In this document: piece by piece, positions 48,815 through 61,696 of the stretch
How the letters are laid out: each line of letters begins with the position of its first letter
Position numbering within the stretch: position 1 is the stretch's first letter
Assembly: GCF_010389155.1 (NCBI RefSeq)
Contig: NC_057761.1
Location: 14,820,501-14,884,500 of the forward strand
Origin: Erigeron canadensis
Taxonomy: Eukaryota > Streptophyta > Magnoliopsida > Asterales > Asteraceae
DNA: 64,000 bases
Reading direction: 5' to 3'
The notes under the pieces: generated by a model
Seen by the model: only the letters and a program-made list of their open reading frames with translations
Told to the model about the DNA's origin: nothing
The model's database searches: none
Position numbers and translations under genes: made by a program

Positions 48815-49242
48815 TGGTGGATACTTGTGACACGTGATGTTACTCGAGTACTAACCTCGCACTCACGAACGTCACCTGACATGTCTTACGTGTCAAGACT
48901 TTTGCTGAAATGTACTGCACTTTTTATGGGTATTGGTGAAGTTAGTGGGTGAGTGGGAATACCAGCCGTCGTAGCATTAAATGCTTGATGGGAAGTATTA
49001 AATATTTTGAATTCTCAAAATTTTGGAAAATAACTTTTTACAAATTATTTCAAATTTTTGGAGACTAAAATATCTTTTCGTATATATTTGGCAATATTTT
49101 ACTGCCTATATATACCCCCACCAATATATCCGTCTCATTTACTTCTCTCAAAATTCCTTCATTTACTCTTTCAATCATTCACAATTCGAGATCCTTTTCT
49201 CTCTTTCTTCTTTAAGTCCAAACCCTAAATCTAAATTCACAA
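48815..49242 (+). promoter_or_regulatory. Promoter-like block, second copy
   Basis: Same G-box, ACGT word, TATA box and CT-rich leader as 33960-34391, directly before the ATG at 49243. Confidence 0.5.
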
Positions 49243-52200
49243 ATGGCTCCTAAATCTTCTTCTTCTTCATCTCGTTCTCGTGATGTGAATCTACTCACTG
49301 CTGAGTACATTCCATCACAAAATGTTATTCGTGCCACTGGTGCTCCCATAAGTTCTAAACTTATTTAATTAAATCCAAATAATCCAATGGCATCTCTTCA
49401 AGGGCTCCAGGCCGCTGACTCTCTTATAGGGAGAATCCAATCCTTTCTTCGGATTTCTCCCCTCAGCGATGCCTTCTCTTTGAATCCACACAAGCTATTT
49501 CATGACTACTTGTGTGAATTCTGGTACACTGCCTCTCTTTCTGAGGACTGCTCATCCATCTCCTTTTCTCTAAAGGATGGGTCAGTCCCGTGTACCATCA
49601 CCACTGAAACATTAAGGGAAGCCCTTAACCTCAATTACTGGAGACAAAATGAAAATCCAGTGGTGATTTCCTCCAATATTAATTTTCGCCAGGTCTTCCT
49701 TGATATGGGAAATAAGGAGATGGTGGAGGGGGATGTGTTGAAAACAAAGGGGTCTATTACAATGAAAGGGCTTTCACCATCCTGGAAGTTCTTTATGGTT
49801 CACTTGGTGGAGAGTTTGGGAGGGAGTTCTGGTGGATTGGACCAGATAAACTCCTTTCAGGCAGAGATGGCTTACTGCCTTTGGAATGGACTGAGGGTGG
49901 ACTTTGTAGGTATTTTGTTCAGGAGCCTGGTGTTCAAGTTGAAGGGCAACAGGGGTCCTTGTGTTCCCTTTTCAAGATTCCTGTCCCTTTGTTTTATTCA
50001 GATTCTGGGCAGAGAAGAGTACAACAACACGCAATCCTTGTTCTCTGTGCCAGAACTGTTGAGGAATCTGGACAACCTGGTGTCCACTTCTGATGAAGTC
50101 CAGATGTCCCCGAGAATGATTTTTGCATTCTTTAAAACTGATGCACCACAATCTGGTGAATCAGAAAGGAACTGGGCGGGCCTCAAAATAATGAGGGACC
50201 CACCGGTTCGTCTACTGAAGTCATAACTGTGGCAGAAGCAGGAGTCCAGGCAGTTCCTAAAGCAAGAAGATCCTCTAAAAGCAGGAGATCAAGATCTGGA
50301 CTTGCTGCACCTGACCAGTCACAATCTGTGATAGTGGTCACTGAAGCCGCTGCCGATGATATTGCAACTGAGGATAGAGCAGTTGTGGTTGAGGCACCAG
50401 TCACCTCTGTCCAGGGAGAAGATGCTTCGGCAACGGATCCTCAAACTGATGATACCATTGAGGCAACTCAAACTGGTCATCAGGAGTCTGAACAACTTGT
50501 TCAGCCACCCCCAACATTTATGGATCTTGGCATAAATGAGGGTGTGTTTCAGCTTGAGTCTTCGGACTCATCTGAGACGGAATCTGACCAGGAGATGGCT
50601 GATGCAACTGTACTTGATCAGCTCCCTTCTCTCCTTGGTCAACCCCAAGAACCACATGTTTCAGTTTCCCCAACTATTGTACAAAGCTTAGAAATACCTC
50701 CAATTTTCACCTCTCGCCAACCACTTTCTTCTATGGGTGTGCCTAGAAATAGACACATCGCCGTCGTTCACACCTGAGCATTCTCAGCATGAACGACACA
50801 TTGAATCTCTTCCCTTCATTTCTACAACCCCTCTTCTTCTATCAACTGATGCTACTGCAACTGGAGAACCAAATATTGTCATACCTCGTCCAGTTGCACC
50901 TGTAGCTTTTTCGGCTGGTCCAGTGACACCTTCTCCTCCGTCATTGGACAGCCAATTCGTGTCTTTCCAAGCCGATCTCTCGAACCTTCTCGCGAGGGTG
51001 GAAGAGATCCAAAAGACACTCGATAGGAACACCAAGTCCCTCTCCAGGTACCACAAAGATCACTTGCAAAATATTAAAGTGGTTGACCTGGGGATCAACA
51101 AGTTCTCTGCCAATGAGGACTTGGTGTTTGGCAAGCTGAACGAGTTAGTGGAATCCTCCAATCAACTGGCAACATCTTTAAGGGAGGCGTTCGCACTGAC
51201 TCAATCTGGAGTCACCTCTTCAATATCCAACCTGCTGAACAGTACTGTCAGATCTTCAGAGGTTGATATTAAGAATCTTGAAAGGCAGGTGCAAGATTTA
51301 TGTAACAAACCTGGCCTAGATGTGACTGCGCTTGGGCACCAGTTGGCCTCTTCAGTGGGTCTCAAGATTGAAGAAACCTTGGCTGCCAGTGAAAACAATT
51401 TGATTGAAAAGGTGATGTCTGAGATCACCAAGATTGCAGCGCCCCAGGTCGATCTCACTCCTATTACATCTGAGATTGATCGGTTGAGGTGCAGTCTGGA
51501 TACACTGGCCAGCAAGGTCTCTGAACACTCAACTGCCATATCGGATCTGACCACTGAAGTTGGCAAAGGAAGGGAGGGTGTAACTGAAAGTGTTAAGGAA
51601 GTCCCTGCAACTGGGCTCTCTTCAGATGATCTCTCAATACTCAAACAGATTTTAAAGAGTCAAGAGCAGACAAGTGGAAATGTAATGACTCAGTCTCAAG
51701 AGATCAATCATCTTTGGAGGACAGTTCGCATGCTTTGTGGAGTCTTCAAAGAGTGCAAGACAATGCAATCATGGCAGCCTCTAGATCGCCTGCCCTCTAG
51801 TCATGCAGATTTTGAAGCCATCAGGCAGGGACTAGATGCTGCCAAGGGGGAAAGGTCGGTACATGCCCCTCACACTCTTGTGAAGACTTCAAGTAAAGGG
51901 AAGGAGATTGTGGTGGCTACCAGTACTGAGGCTGGTGAGCAAGGGTTTGAGGTGTTTGATGATGTGGTGGTAGGGAGTGTTGATAAGGGAAAGGCCATTG
52001 CTGATGAATCTATGGAACCGGCCATCGATGCACCAATGTTGGAAACTGGCAATGTCGATTTGTTGCCTCCAGTTACTGAAAGCGAGAGTCAGAAGTTAGC
52101 AAGAGTGGGATACCTGGTCAAGGAAAGGAAGAAACAAATGAAGGTGAACCAATTCGAATCAAGAAGAAATCTTCCAACCCCTCTTGTTGATATCACTGAT

Positions 52201-52959
52201 GCTCAACTCCTTGGCTTGACACTTATTGAATACAAGAAGATCAAAGAAGATCCAAGAATAGTCAATGCACTGAAGGAGATGCTTGAAGTTGAACTGGACA
52301 AACACTACCAGGATGATGAGGCTGAACTGGATGCTAAGTGTTTGAATGTGTCGGTGGAAAAGGCCAGAGAGATTAGGTCTGAAGGGATTCTCAAGAGGAC
52401 TGAGCAGGTAAAGAAGGCGGTCACCAAAGTATTGAATCCACCCAAGTCCAAAGGGAGAAAACAAAAAGCCTTGCCAAGAGATGCAAATCTGAGGACTTGG
52501 GTAGAACCATCTGAACCCACAACTGATGATATTCGAGCTGCTACACAAAAGCTGAGCACGAGCAAAATCAAACTGACAAATGAATCTGAAGCTCGCACAT
52601 ACTTGTCAGATGTACAGCGTCGAAGGCACAATAGAGGCAGGATTACTGATGTTAAGGTTTCAATCAAGCCTGGTGCCAAGCATTTTGTTGTTGAGGTACA
52701 ATACTTTGGTGGGCCTAAAAGGACAACTGAGAACCCGGATGTCCATCAGTATGGTCATTCCGAACATGTTGAAATGTTGAGGTTGCTGGAGGGGAGACAG
52801 AGGAAGAATAAAGTTGAAAGAGGCTGGGAGTACGTATTGCAAAATCTTATCAAGTTCAAGGAAAACATTGAAGAAAGATTAGGCCTTGATCCTGAGGATA
52901 CTCAGCCAATTTCATCAGTCTCAAAAAGAAGGAAAACTGGCGAAGGGCCATCTGTTTAA
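49243..52959 (+). pseudogene. Additional ORF of element B, second copy (best version)
   Basis: ATG at 49243, stop at 52957-52959, about 1,239 codons. One substitution makes a stop at about 49366 (the first copy reads Lys). Frame changes near 50215 and 50740 bracket the Ser/Glu-rich linker; the remaining 740 codons (50737-52959) are open. They contain the long coiled coil (LDSQFVSFQADLSNLLARV onward), Ser/Thr/Val linkers and the conserved C-terminal part (LVDITDAQLLGLTLIEYKK) shared with element C. No enzyme motif recognised. Coiled coils and a basic tail suggest an assembly or nucleic-acid-associated role; that is inference. Confidence 0.78.
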
Positions 52960-54201
52960 GTTTTCCTTCTAACTATCTGCTTGTAATTTTGTATACTTTC
53001 TTGTAACTTATTTGTAAATTGTGTGTATATACAAGTTGCCAGATTGTAACTCACAAGTAAGATATCTGATTGGATCTACAAGTTTTTAAAACAAAATCCA
53101 AGACATTTGATGATCTATAAAAATGTCTTGGAAACTCAATAGGTTTTATCAAACTCAAGTATTTCAAACTTAAACTTGTATAGAAACAAGGTTGAAATCA
53201 CTTGACAATATTTCAGGACAATTAGGGGGAATTTGTTAGGTCCAGTTTAAGCTAAACTGGAGCTCTCCAGTGACATCTGGAGAGCATGAGGAATTGTCCG
53301 AAATATTAGAAGTCCAGTTGCATTGTACAGGTTTAGCAACTGATGACTTCCTCCAGTTGAGATCAGAAGACTAGAATCTGAAGACCTTCCAGTTGAAGTC
53401 AAAGACAACAAATGGAAGATAGAGATTGGCAATGGCAGCGAAGCCCAGTTGACAATCTACCAGATCAATCAACTGGAGAATCCTCCAGTGTAAATGCTCT
53501 TACAAAGCTTTACACTGATTACGAGGAGGACCTTTTTACTCTACATCCTTTTTAACCGGACAATAATATTGTCTTTGGATAAAGATACAAAGATGTAGAG
53601 TGGTTGAATAAAGTAACCTTTTGTCTTACTTTATTTAACACACACAAAGGATTATTTAAACAATACTTTTGTGTGCTGTCAACCATATTTGTACATCGAA
53701 GTTGAGATCCCCATGCTCAATCTTCGACTATAAATAGAGGTCCTTGCACAAGCTGTTTCAATAACTTTGCAAATACATATATTCTGCAATATTGGTGAAC
53801 TTGTGCAATATTCTCTCAATCGCAAAAAGAAACATTTCACAACTCTAAGTGTTTCGATTGTTTAGGAGAATTTCCAAGTTTAGATCCATTGTAATTCATG
53901 GGTTGTTAGGATATTTACACTCTTGTATTATCTTGGTTCCGCAACAACCTTGTATTTTATTTAAACAAGTAATAAATAAAATACACTTGAAAATTACATA
54001 TTGTCTCACCAGTTTATATACTCGTCATTTATATTATTGCTTGTATTAATATTCTGTCACCTTAATACCTAATTCCAGTTAACCTGGTACACGATCAATC
54101 TAAACTGGTCACATCCAGATTAATTGATCGTGTTGCAAAGTTCACTCACCATCGACATAGAGGTGTCTTCAGCACCCATCTAGTAATAGTTGGGACTAAA
54201 A

Positions 54202-55007
54202 TCACCACTATATTTGATAAAGGACAAACCACGACAAATATAGATAAAGGGATCACTCCAAACCACCAAGATCAAATATCTATAAAGGTAAATGAAGATT
54301 TTGGATAAGAAATAGAGACTATTCTATTAATTTCATTCAACAACATAATCCCCTTTACAATGAGAAATAAGCCTCTATTTATAGATAAAACTATTCCCTA
54401 GGAATTAACGAAATACAATATTAAAATAATAAAGGTTGTCATGTGCAAAGGACAACCACCAACTTATTAGCCAATAGAAAATGGACAGACAAAGCTTCTA
54501 GAAAGATTCCTTTTGTAAGAGGACCTACAAACCGTTAGAAATAACGTGGCCACTCACTCTTCCTTGTCTTCTTCTTCGACAGCTGTCATTCTTCCTTTAT
54601 TTGGACCCCACAATCATGCGACAGACACAAACTTTATTAAGGCAACTGGAAAGTGACATCTGGACTTCCACTGGAGACTTTAAATCTGGAGCATTCATCA
54701 GTAGACTTGACTGGAGCTGGTCACTAAAGTGCTTCAGTGGAGAACGTTACTGGTGGACTTCTAGAAAGCTTCACTGGTGGATCACTACTGGTAACATCTG
54801 GAGCAACATGCCACTAAAGAAGTGTTACAACTGGTGACTGGACTGCTTCACTGGTAAATACTTGTCTAAAATGGGCAATGACTGGCAGAATTAACATTGC
54901 TTGTTCTTGTGGCATTATCTGATCAATTTTCTTCATTTAACCTATCTTTTTCAGTTCAGCTGGATTCTCCAGTTCACTTTATTTTTCCAGTGCAGTGAAC
55001 CTGGACA
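54202..55007 (-). mobile_element. Element X, last piece (better copy)
   Basis: Begins with TCACC (54202-54206), the element B target duplication. Non-coding, ending GAACCTGGACA at 55007, followed by TTTCT, which matches 16970-16974. On the minus strand X thus starts TGTCCAGG. Confidence 0.6.
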
Positions 55008-56644
55008 TTTCTGCATCAATTCCAATGACAGTCTTAGCCGAATTTGACTTCCCACGCATGATAGGCCAATGAGTGATATCATCCCAATCTGAGCTGATAT
55101 GTTGCAAGTGAGCCAAATGTCGAACCTTCTACCAAACCTGAGAAGAGAAATAACAAACAAAAAATAAATGGTTATGTGAGTCCGGACCTTGGTGACACAA
55201 AGGGCAGCACACCAGGTTGTAGTACATGTTCCCTCCTGCGCTACATCTCATAATCTTATCTTGAGTCTTTAATTTCCTTAAAAAGATGAGCCACATCAAA
55301 AAGGCATGTCTTGGTATCATTTGCTTAAACCACACAGAATTTTGCGAATTGACTTCCTGTGACTTACTCTAATAGTATCCCAAACAATTTTAGAAGAGAA
55401 TTCACACTCATTTCCATCAATATCCTTCTAAATATAATCCAACACAAAACCATGAATCTGGATAGTAGGGAGATTCAGTAGCACATGGAACAAGTCTAAC
55501 CAAGCAAGCGACCATTTCCAACTTCCATGCTCTATAATATCTGCCACCTTCAAGTTACGAGAGAGTTCTGCATCTCTAATGTCTCTGTTGGACACTAGGT
55601 TGCGCAAAGGACAGACCGAATGCATTGATCAAACCAAACCGAAGTACTCATACGATCTCCAATTAATTTTCGTCCAAATATGGGGTTTAATATTATCTCT
55701 AATTTGCAATAACTTACGCCAGCCAACTACATTGGTTTGGTATAGGGACATCCCAAAAATGTCTATCTTTCAGCCTATATGAATGAACCCACTTTACCCA
55801 TAATGATTCCCTATTTGTGAACAAACTCCAAACATGGGTCGTCATAAGAGCCTTATTAACATCTGAAATACGCCTTATGCCTAGCCCCCCCTTCAGATTT
55901 AGGTAAACAAATTTTAATCCACGATACTTTTGCTTTCCCCCTAACAAAGTTTCCTTGGTTCCATAGGAAATTCCGCATTCTACTCTCCAAATCCTCCATC
56001 AACCGATGTGGAAGAATAAAAATAGATGCCTAATAAATGTGTAGAGGTGAAAGTACCGACCTAATTAATTGAAGCCTTCCAGCAGATAAAAAAGACTTAT
56101 TCCTCCAATCAGTAATCCTTTTTTCCAAGCGCTCGATTAGTACCTTACAATCCTTATAAAGCAAAGGAGATGAGACAAGCGGAACACCGAGGTACTTAAT
56201 TGGCAAACTTCCTTCTTCAAATGGCATGATAGCTAGGATGGACTGTTTAACATGATCAGACACATTGCAAAAAAAATGCAATGCTCTTAGGCAAACTTGG
56301 TTTCAATCCTGACATACCACAAAAAGCTTCCAGTGAATCCATTATGACCTTAGCTGACCAGGTTTCACCTCGTGCAAAAATAAAGAGATCATTAGCAAAA
56401 CACAAGTTAGTGATCCACTACAAATTACACTTTCTACGAAACCTAAAATGCAGGGCATTGGAAACCGCATTATCCAACAAAAGGGTCCAAACCTCCATCA
56501 CTAAAGTGAGTAAGTAAGGTGACATGGGATCACCCTGGCGCAATCCTCTCCTACCTTTAAAAATTCCATGCAAGTTTCCATTGATGGCAAGAGAAAACGA
56601 TGTAGTAGAAACACATAGCATAATCCATTTAACCATACCAGAAT
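55008..56644 (-). pseudogene. LINE ORF2, middle and zinc-binding parts
   Basis: Minus strand, several frame changes and stops. From 56636 down: GRRGLRQGDPMSPYLL (RT motif), then the active-site region at 56382-56399, reading FANDLF where the family has F/Y-A-D-D; then IKYLGVPLV and the GGLGIRRISDVNKALM block. Near 55330-55130 lies the zinc-binding region (PRHAFLMWL ... CPLCHQGPDSHNHLFF). Up to 62345 the frame continues into the N-terminal RT part, separated by LARD2; down to 16974 it continues across element X. The Asp-to-Asn change and frame breaks show it is dead. Confidence 0.85.
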
Positions 56645-57287
56645 TGATTGTACACCAAACCGAGATTAGGTTTTGAAGAGGGGATGATGGGCGTTTTTGG
56701 TTGTTTGTTGGCGATTCCCCGAAGGTAGAGTGAATCTCTTTACGCCAATCGAATATGATTGATATATGGCAAATTGAGATTGTGCCAATGATTATGGATC
56801 TGGTTGATTGAGTTTAGAATGCTCATGGAAGGATATTATCATATCCGATATCCAAGGATGCTTTTGCTTAATCATTGTAGGCTGTGGGAGACTTCGGGAC
56901 GAAGAGTCATCGTCCCGCCGCATGTTGCTAATATGTGAGGATATTATTGTAGGTTGCTGGAGCATCTCTTATAGAGAGAAGAGGACGTCCAGATCTGAAT
57001 GTGTGTTTTCTGGAGAAAAGGAGAATGAGAATTTAGGTTTAGGTTCATCCATATATATAGGGATAGAAATCTTGGAGAATAAGTTTAGGGTTTTAGAGAA
57101 TATTCTTAATAATATGTCAGATCTAGTATTTAGGACGAGATAAGAGCAAATCTCTTTAATTTAGGAGGAAGAGATTGAGATAATCTCTTCCATATTTAGA
57201 TAAGGCTTACAGCGGATACCTTCGTCACGCAGGGTCGGCTCTGTCATGAAGGTCGTGTTCCGTCACGAAGGGTGACATACACCAACA

Positions 57288-59300
57288 AGCCCCCCAGTTT
57301 AATATGAGGAGCTGCAAAGGTCGTTATATTAAACTCTGAAAAATAAAATTAATGCTTCCTTCGTATGACGAGTGCTTCGTATCGCTGGGAGGGTATATCA
57401 TCAAGCCCCCCGGTACAAAGTGATTTTTGTAAATCACTGCGTTGGGCTTTTGCTGGTCACATTAACTCTTCTATCACATTGCTACTTCTTTCTTTTATTT
57501 AATCTGCTCCAACTGCCGTTGACTTTGATTTTTAATTTTTTTTATTATTGTTTTGTAAGTCTTCTTTCTTTGAAATAACTTACCTACTTCATTTAAGCTA
57601 TGGACTTCTTTTGTTATCTTTGATGGGGAGAACTGTTTTAATTTGTCAATCCTCGAGGGATTAGAGCGTATCCCTTTGCTGTTATTATAATACCCTATAC
57701 CGTTGGGGGCACGGGGAATTTTCCTTCCTTTACTCCGAATGAGCATTTATTCGGATTGGGTTTATTGTTCGGAGGTGTCTGAAGGTCTCCCAAATATTTT
57801 ATAAGAGGTTTTCTTCGTCCCTACAATGTCATTCAAGTAGATCTCCAAGTTTCTACCAATCTGTGTGGCAAATGCTTTGTCGACCAGGCACCGATATGCA
57901 AATCCTTTTTAGCCCGGACAACATCTTTCGTTAACAATAGATCCCTTTACTTCTGATCTTGATATGCACCTAGAAAATATTTCAGCTGGTGTTGTGTCGA
58001 GGATTTTACTTTTCAATATATCCCCGGTTAGGGATAACGATCTTTGGGGCATGCTTTGTTCATATTAGTGAAATAAACACACATCTTCCACCGCCATTTC
58101 CTTTTTTAACATTACAGGGTTTGTGCCAAAATAGGACCAAGACGTCTCATCTTTCACGACGCTCTATTCCTATTCGCAAGCACGTAAATTTGGCTGGTAT
58201 CTACGACGGATAGGTTTTATAGTGATTTTCAGGGGGTGGCGATTGCTTCTTAGGGTTTTGTTCTTTTAAGTAGAGGCTACCAGTAATCAATGAGACATTC
58301 GCTAGACTTTCCTCCTGAGATCTTCTATTACGATGGAAATGTGGTTGTCGCCGGCTTTATAAGCTATGAATATCTATGTAGTATGATCATTGTGCACCAT
58401 TCCATAGGCTCTGAGGGTCAGCTGTTTACCTCCCTCGATGATGCTTTGAAGCACGGTCTTTGTTACATAGTCTTTGGTGCTGATGCACTCTTCAATACGA
58501 AGCTTTTTGCAAAGCCTTTTCGTTGCGAAGCCCTTGGGGGTGGAATACTCCTCGTTGCAAAGCCTTTGGCGTGGCATACTTCAGCGATCTCGAGATTGTG
58601 AAGTTAATTGCTCTGTGCTCTGCGCTCTTGAACCTGCTTCGTCTCGAAGGGTCTCCAGAGTATGCTATCTTGAAATTAGTTGTCTATCATAGTAAATTTG
58701 TTAATGGTATACCTGATCCTGGGCCTTCGCATTATTGCGTGTGAAATCCCGGTACTTTGTTCTTCGGCTTTTTTCCTATACATTCAATCTTTTATATGTC
58801 GAATGTTTTGAAATATTGCAGCTTAGGAGCTGTCTTTTTACGGACGTTTGCGTGTCCATTAGGGTGTCTGTTCAGGCGTCCTTGTCAGCTTGTTCCCTTT
58901 ATTTATTGAGGTGGCGATCCTCTATTTATATTGAGACAATTAGTCTTTTGAATAATGCATTGTCCCCATGGGACTTTTTGCTTATATTGAATAATTGAGG
59001 CAAATAGCCTTTATGAATGCCTTGAGAGGTCTTTAGGATCCTCTATTATAGAGAGAATTTATTTTGGAGGAAATGTTAAGCCTTTTTAGGGTTTCCCTAA
59101 GTCTTATGCTATAAGAGTCCATGAGGATTCTTTCCTCCTTACTAGACTTAAGTGATAAGATCAAATCCCGAGTTTATAGGGGAATAATTCTTACCTCCTT
59201 CATCTTCTGCGGAATCCTGCGTTACAGACAGCCTTCATGTCGTAACGTCCTACTGTGCTTTCGTGTGACAGGGCCTGCATACCGCTAGGAGGGTATATCA
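57288..59300 (-). other. LARD2 3' internal region
   Basis: About 2 kb, non-coding, matching LARD1 23990-26064. ORFs such as 58290-58601 are not conserved in frame between copies. The CTTTGCAAAGCCTTT-type words near 58470-58570 repeat in about 40-bp steps. Confidence 0.5.
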
Positions 59301-59304
59301 TCAC

Positions 59305-59750
59305 AGAGTTTTTATGGAACTTCCGCAAATTCAATCCTTTATAAAAGATTTATTCCAGGTCTTTATCAACCGGACCCTTCGGGGATTTTTAACTAGTACG
59401 CTCCGTTGCTGTAGGCGGTTTCGGAGTATGTGTGGGCCTTCCCATGTCGGTCCCAGCTTTCATTGATATTACGTAATGTTGGTGTTGTTTAGCCAAAGTA
59501 CATAGTCGCCGGTTTTGAATGAAGTAGGATTGATTCTTTTGTTGTAGCCTCCTTCGGCTTTCATTTCGAACATCGTCTCTCCAATGAGTGCATTTTCTCT
59601 TCATTCTTTTGATAATTACAAGTCAACTCTGGGTTCCTCCAAGTTTCCTTCAGTATTTAACATTCTATGTGTCGATATTTGGAATTCTGCTAGTACCATG
59701 ACTTCGGTACTGAAGGCTTGTCTGAACGGTGATGCTTCGTTTCGGAGTTA
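59305..59750 (-). pseudogene. Decayed Ty3/gypsy integrase C-terminal end in LARD2
   Basis: Read on the minus strand with several frame changes. In order: SPFRQAFSTEVMVLAEF (family: T-P-F-x-L-x-Y-G-x-E-A-V-x-P-x-E), EMKAEGGYNKRINPTSFKTGDYVL (family: Y-N-x-R-V-x-P-R-x-F-x-x-G-D-L-V-L), then WEGPHIL and NLRKFHKNS. This is the last 130 or so residues of a gypsy Pol polyprotein. Catalytic D, D and E are not present. It shows that the LARD family descends from a gypsy element. In LARD1 only the last residues (FHKKNPTT) remain, at 23969. Confidence 0.7.
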
Positions 59751-59899
59751 TTTTGTTTGCTCAGAGGACCAAGGGGAGTTCGTCTACTCACCTCTTCGTA
59801 ATACGGCTTGTTTAGAGACTATGTACCATAGGTGGTATGTGTATAATTATGTGATGAAAGTTTCGCACCTTTGAGCATCTTTTCCTCGTGGTTTTTTAT

Positions 59900-60540
59900 G
59901 GCTAAAACTGAGGTGTTTCCTTGGTATGCCAAGATTAATCCTTGCGGTTCTCCTGAATATTTGCACCTTCTTTGGAAAGGCTAGTACAGGCGTTTTCTCC
60001 TTTTGGGTAGTTTGGATAACGGTTCCTAGTGCTGGAGGTTATCCATAGATTCGGATCTCCTTTGTACGATTGAAAATCGAAGTTACGTAGTCGGATTCTT
60101 CTTGTAAAATACATTCGATTTTCAAGCTCTAAGCTGGTGAAAATCTTTAAGGGGTGTCTGAAGGTTTTAGGGAACCTTTAGACCTTGAATTACGGAAGGC
60201 ATGCAGATTGGCCTTCGGGATCTAAGCTTTAAAAGCTTTGCGGGGTCTGAGCTGTTTCTGGACCTTCGGATCCGAGTTTTGGAGGATCTACGGGATCTGA
60301 GCTGCGAATGGGCCTTCGAACATAATTCTATGTAAGGTATAAGGATGGGCCTTCGGACCTGAGGCTATGTAAGGTCTGCGAGACCTAATTTGCGGCTCGA
60401 CCTTCGGATCTGAGCTTTGTAAGATCTGTGGGGTCTTCTTCGCAAGGTCTGTGAATGGTCCTTCGAACACGAGGCTATATAATGTCTTTGGATGAGCCTT
60501 CGGACCCGAGTCTATATAAGGCATGCGTGGCAAACATTCC
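59900..60540 (-). repeat. Degenerate CCTTCGGA-rich repeats in LARD2
   Basis: Words of the type GGACCTTCGGATCTGAG and GCCTTCGGACCTGAGGCTAT recur about ten times between 60180 and 60520 in irregular 40-65-bp steps. LARD1 lacks this stretch. No gene seen. Confidence 0.6.
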
Positions 60541-60549
60541 CCTTTAATC

Positions 60550-61696
60550 GTGATGTTTTTATACTCTACCTATGGAGATGTAGCCTCTTCTTTTGTAGGG
60601 AAAAGTCAGATCTTGATATGAATATTCAGACCTTATTTCGGCTAGCCTTTATAGGAGACGTAGTTCCAATTGATTACCCTCTATAACATAGCTCGTCAAT
60701 GAGGCCGTGTAATAATGATGCGAGTCTTCGTGACCCACGCGCTTCGTGGCATAACTGGTTCATGACGATGCGTAGTGTTGGACCTTTATCTGTCGTAGGG
60801 ATATATCACCATGACCCGAATGTCATAAGAAGTATCAAGGTCGTGAATGCTTGGTTTAGAGGTTTAATCATGTAGAGTACTAAGCATAGCTTGGAATATT
60901 TTCTTAACTCGGGGTTGCATGAGGGCATCGATGAGATGTCCCAAAAAAGCTCTTCCAATCTGGAGGCCACGTGGGGCAATAGATCTATCAACAGAATGGG
61001 GGTGTCCAAATAGTAGTATAATATTTTTGAATCAAATCATTAGATTATAGCCTTCGCTACGGAGCGTCGTCGTTACGGAAAAACCTTTGTATCATAGCGA
61101 CCTACTATGATAGGTCCTTTAACAACCAGGTCCTGAACATCGAGATGATCTTCAAATCTGGAGCCTTTAGGAGCCTTCGTTACGGAGAAGCCTTTGTGTC
61201 ATAGCGAGCCACTGTGACAGGTCCTTTAACAACTAGGTCCTTAACATCGAGATGATCTTCAAATCTGGAGGCTTCGAGTCGCAGCAGAGATGTTTCTTAA
61301 GAAAAGAATCTTCAAACTTAAAGGAGATGTTCAGATCTGATGCATGGCTGCGTGTCGCAGCGAAGATATTGCTTTAAGAAAATGATCTCTAAACTGGGAA
61401 AAGATCTTCAGATCTGATGGCTGCGTGACATAACGGATAAATCTTTTGTGAACATAGAGGCCTCGAAACAGAGAGGCCGCGTAACGCAGCGGATATATAT
61501 ATATATACATATATATATATTTTAAAAGGGGATCTTCAGATCTAGAGGTTGTGCTAAGTCGCATGAGGCACATGACATGTATTGTTTGGGTACATCTCCC
61601 ATCTTTAATAAGTCTGGTTCGACGTACGTTATCATAGTTATTTTGAGAAAGTGGATATGGGATCTGAAAGCAAAAGGTCCCACGGATGGCGCCAAA
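60550..61696 (-). other. LARD2 5' internal region with tandem repeats
   Basis: Counterpart of LARD1 17671-19228. About two units of the CTTCAAATCTGGAG repeat lie at 61095-61285, then the 60-70-bp CGCAGC-type units to 61500 and a (TA)n run at 61492-61521. Primer site at 61678-61694. Confidence 0.65.

Larger units (their letters stand above)
41835..54201 (+). mobile_element. Copia element B, copy after the gap
   Basis: Same element as 26928-39324, same neighbours and same target site. 5' LTR 41835-42775 (941 bp, 26 shorter than the first copy), primer site at 42779-42790, 3' LTR 53234-54201 (968 bp), target duplication TCACC at 54202-54206. The first 2.5 kb are full of one-base losses. From about 44450 on the copy is good, and it supplies the best reading of the additional ORF. 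Confidence 0.9.

Noticed and set aside
49243..52959. Envelope-like gene of a sirevirus
   Set aside because: Position fits, but there is no signal peptide, membrane helix or cleavage site; coiled coil alone is not enough.
26923..54206. True tandem duplication of element B with its neighbours
   Set aside because: Both copies share all target duplications and junctions, and differ mainly by one-base losses near the gap. A duplication would not concentrate errors at both gap sides.
58290..58601. 103-codon plus-strand ORF in LARD2 and its counterpart at 24701-25069
   Set aside because: Frames differ between the copies and no domain is visible; it is antisense to the element.
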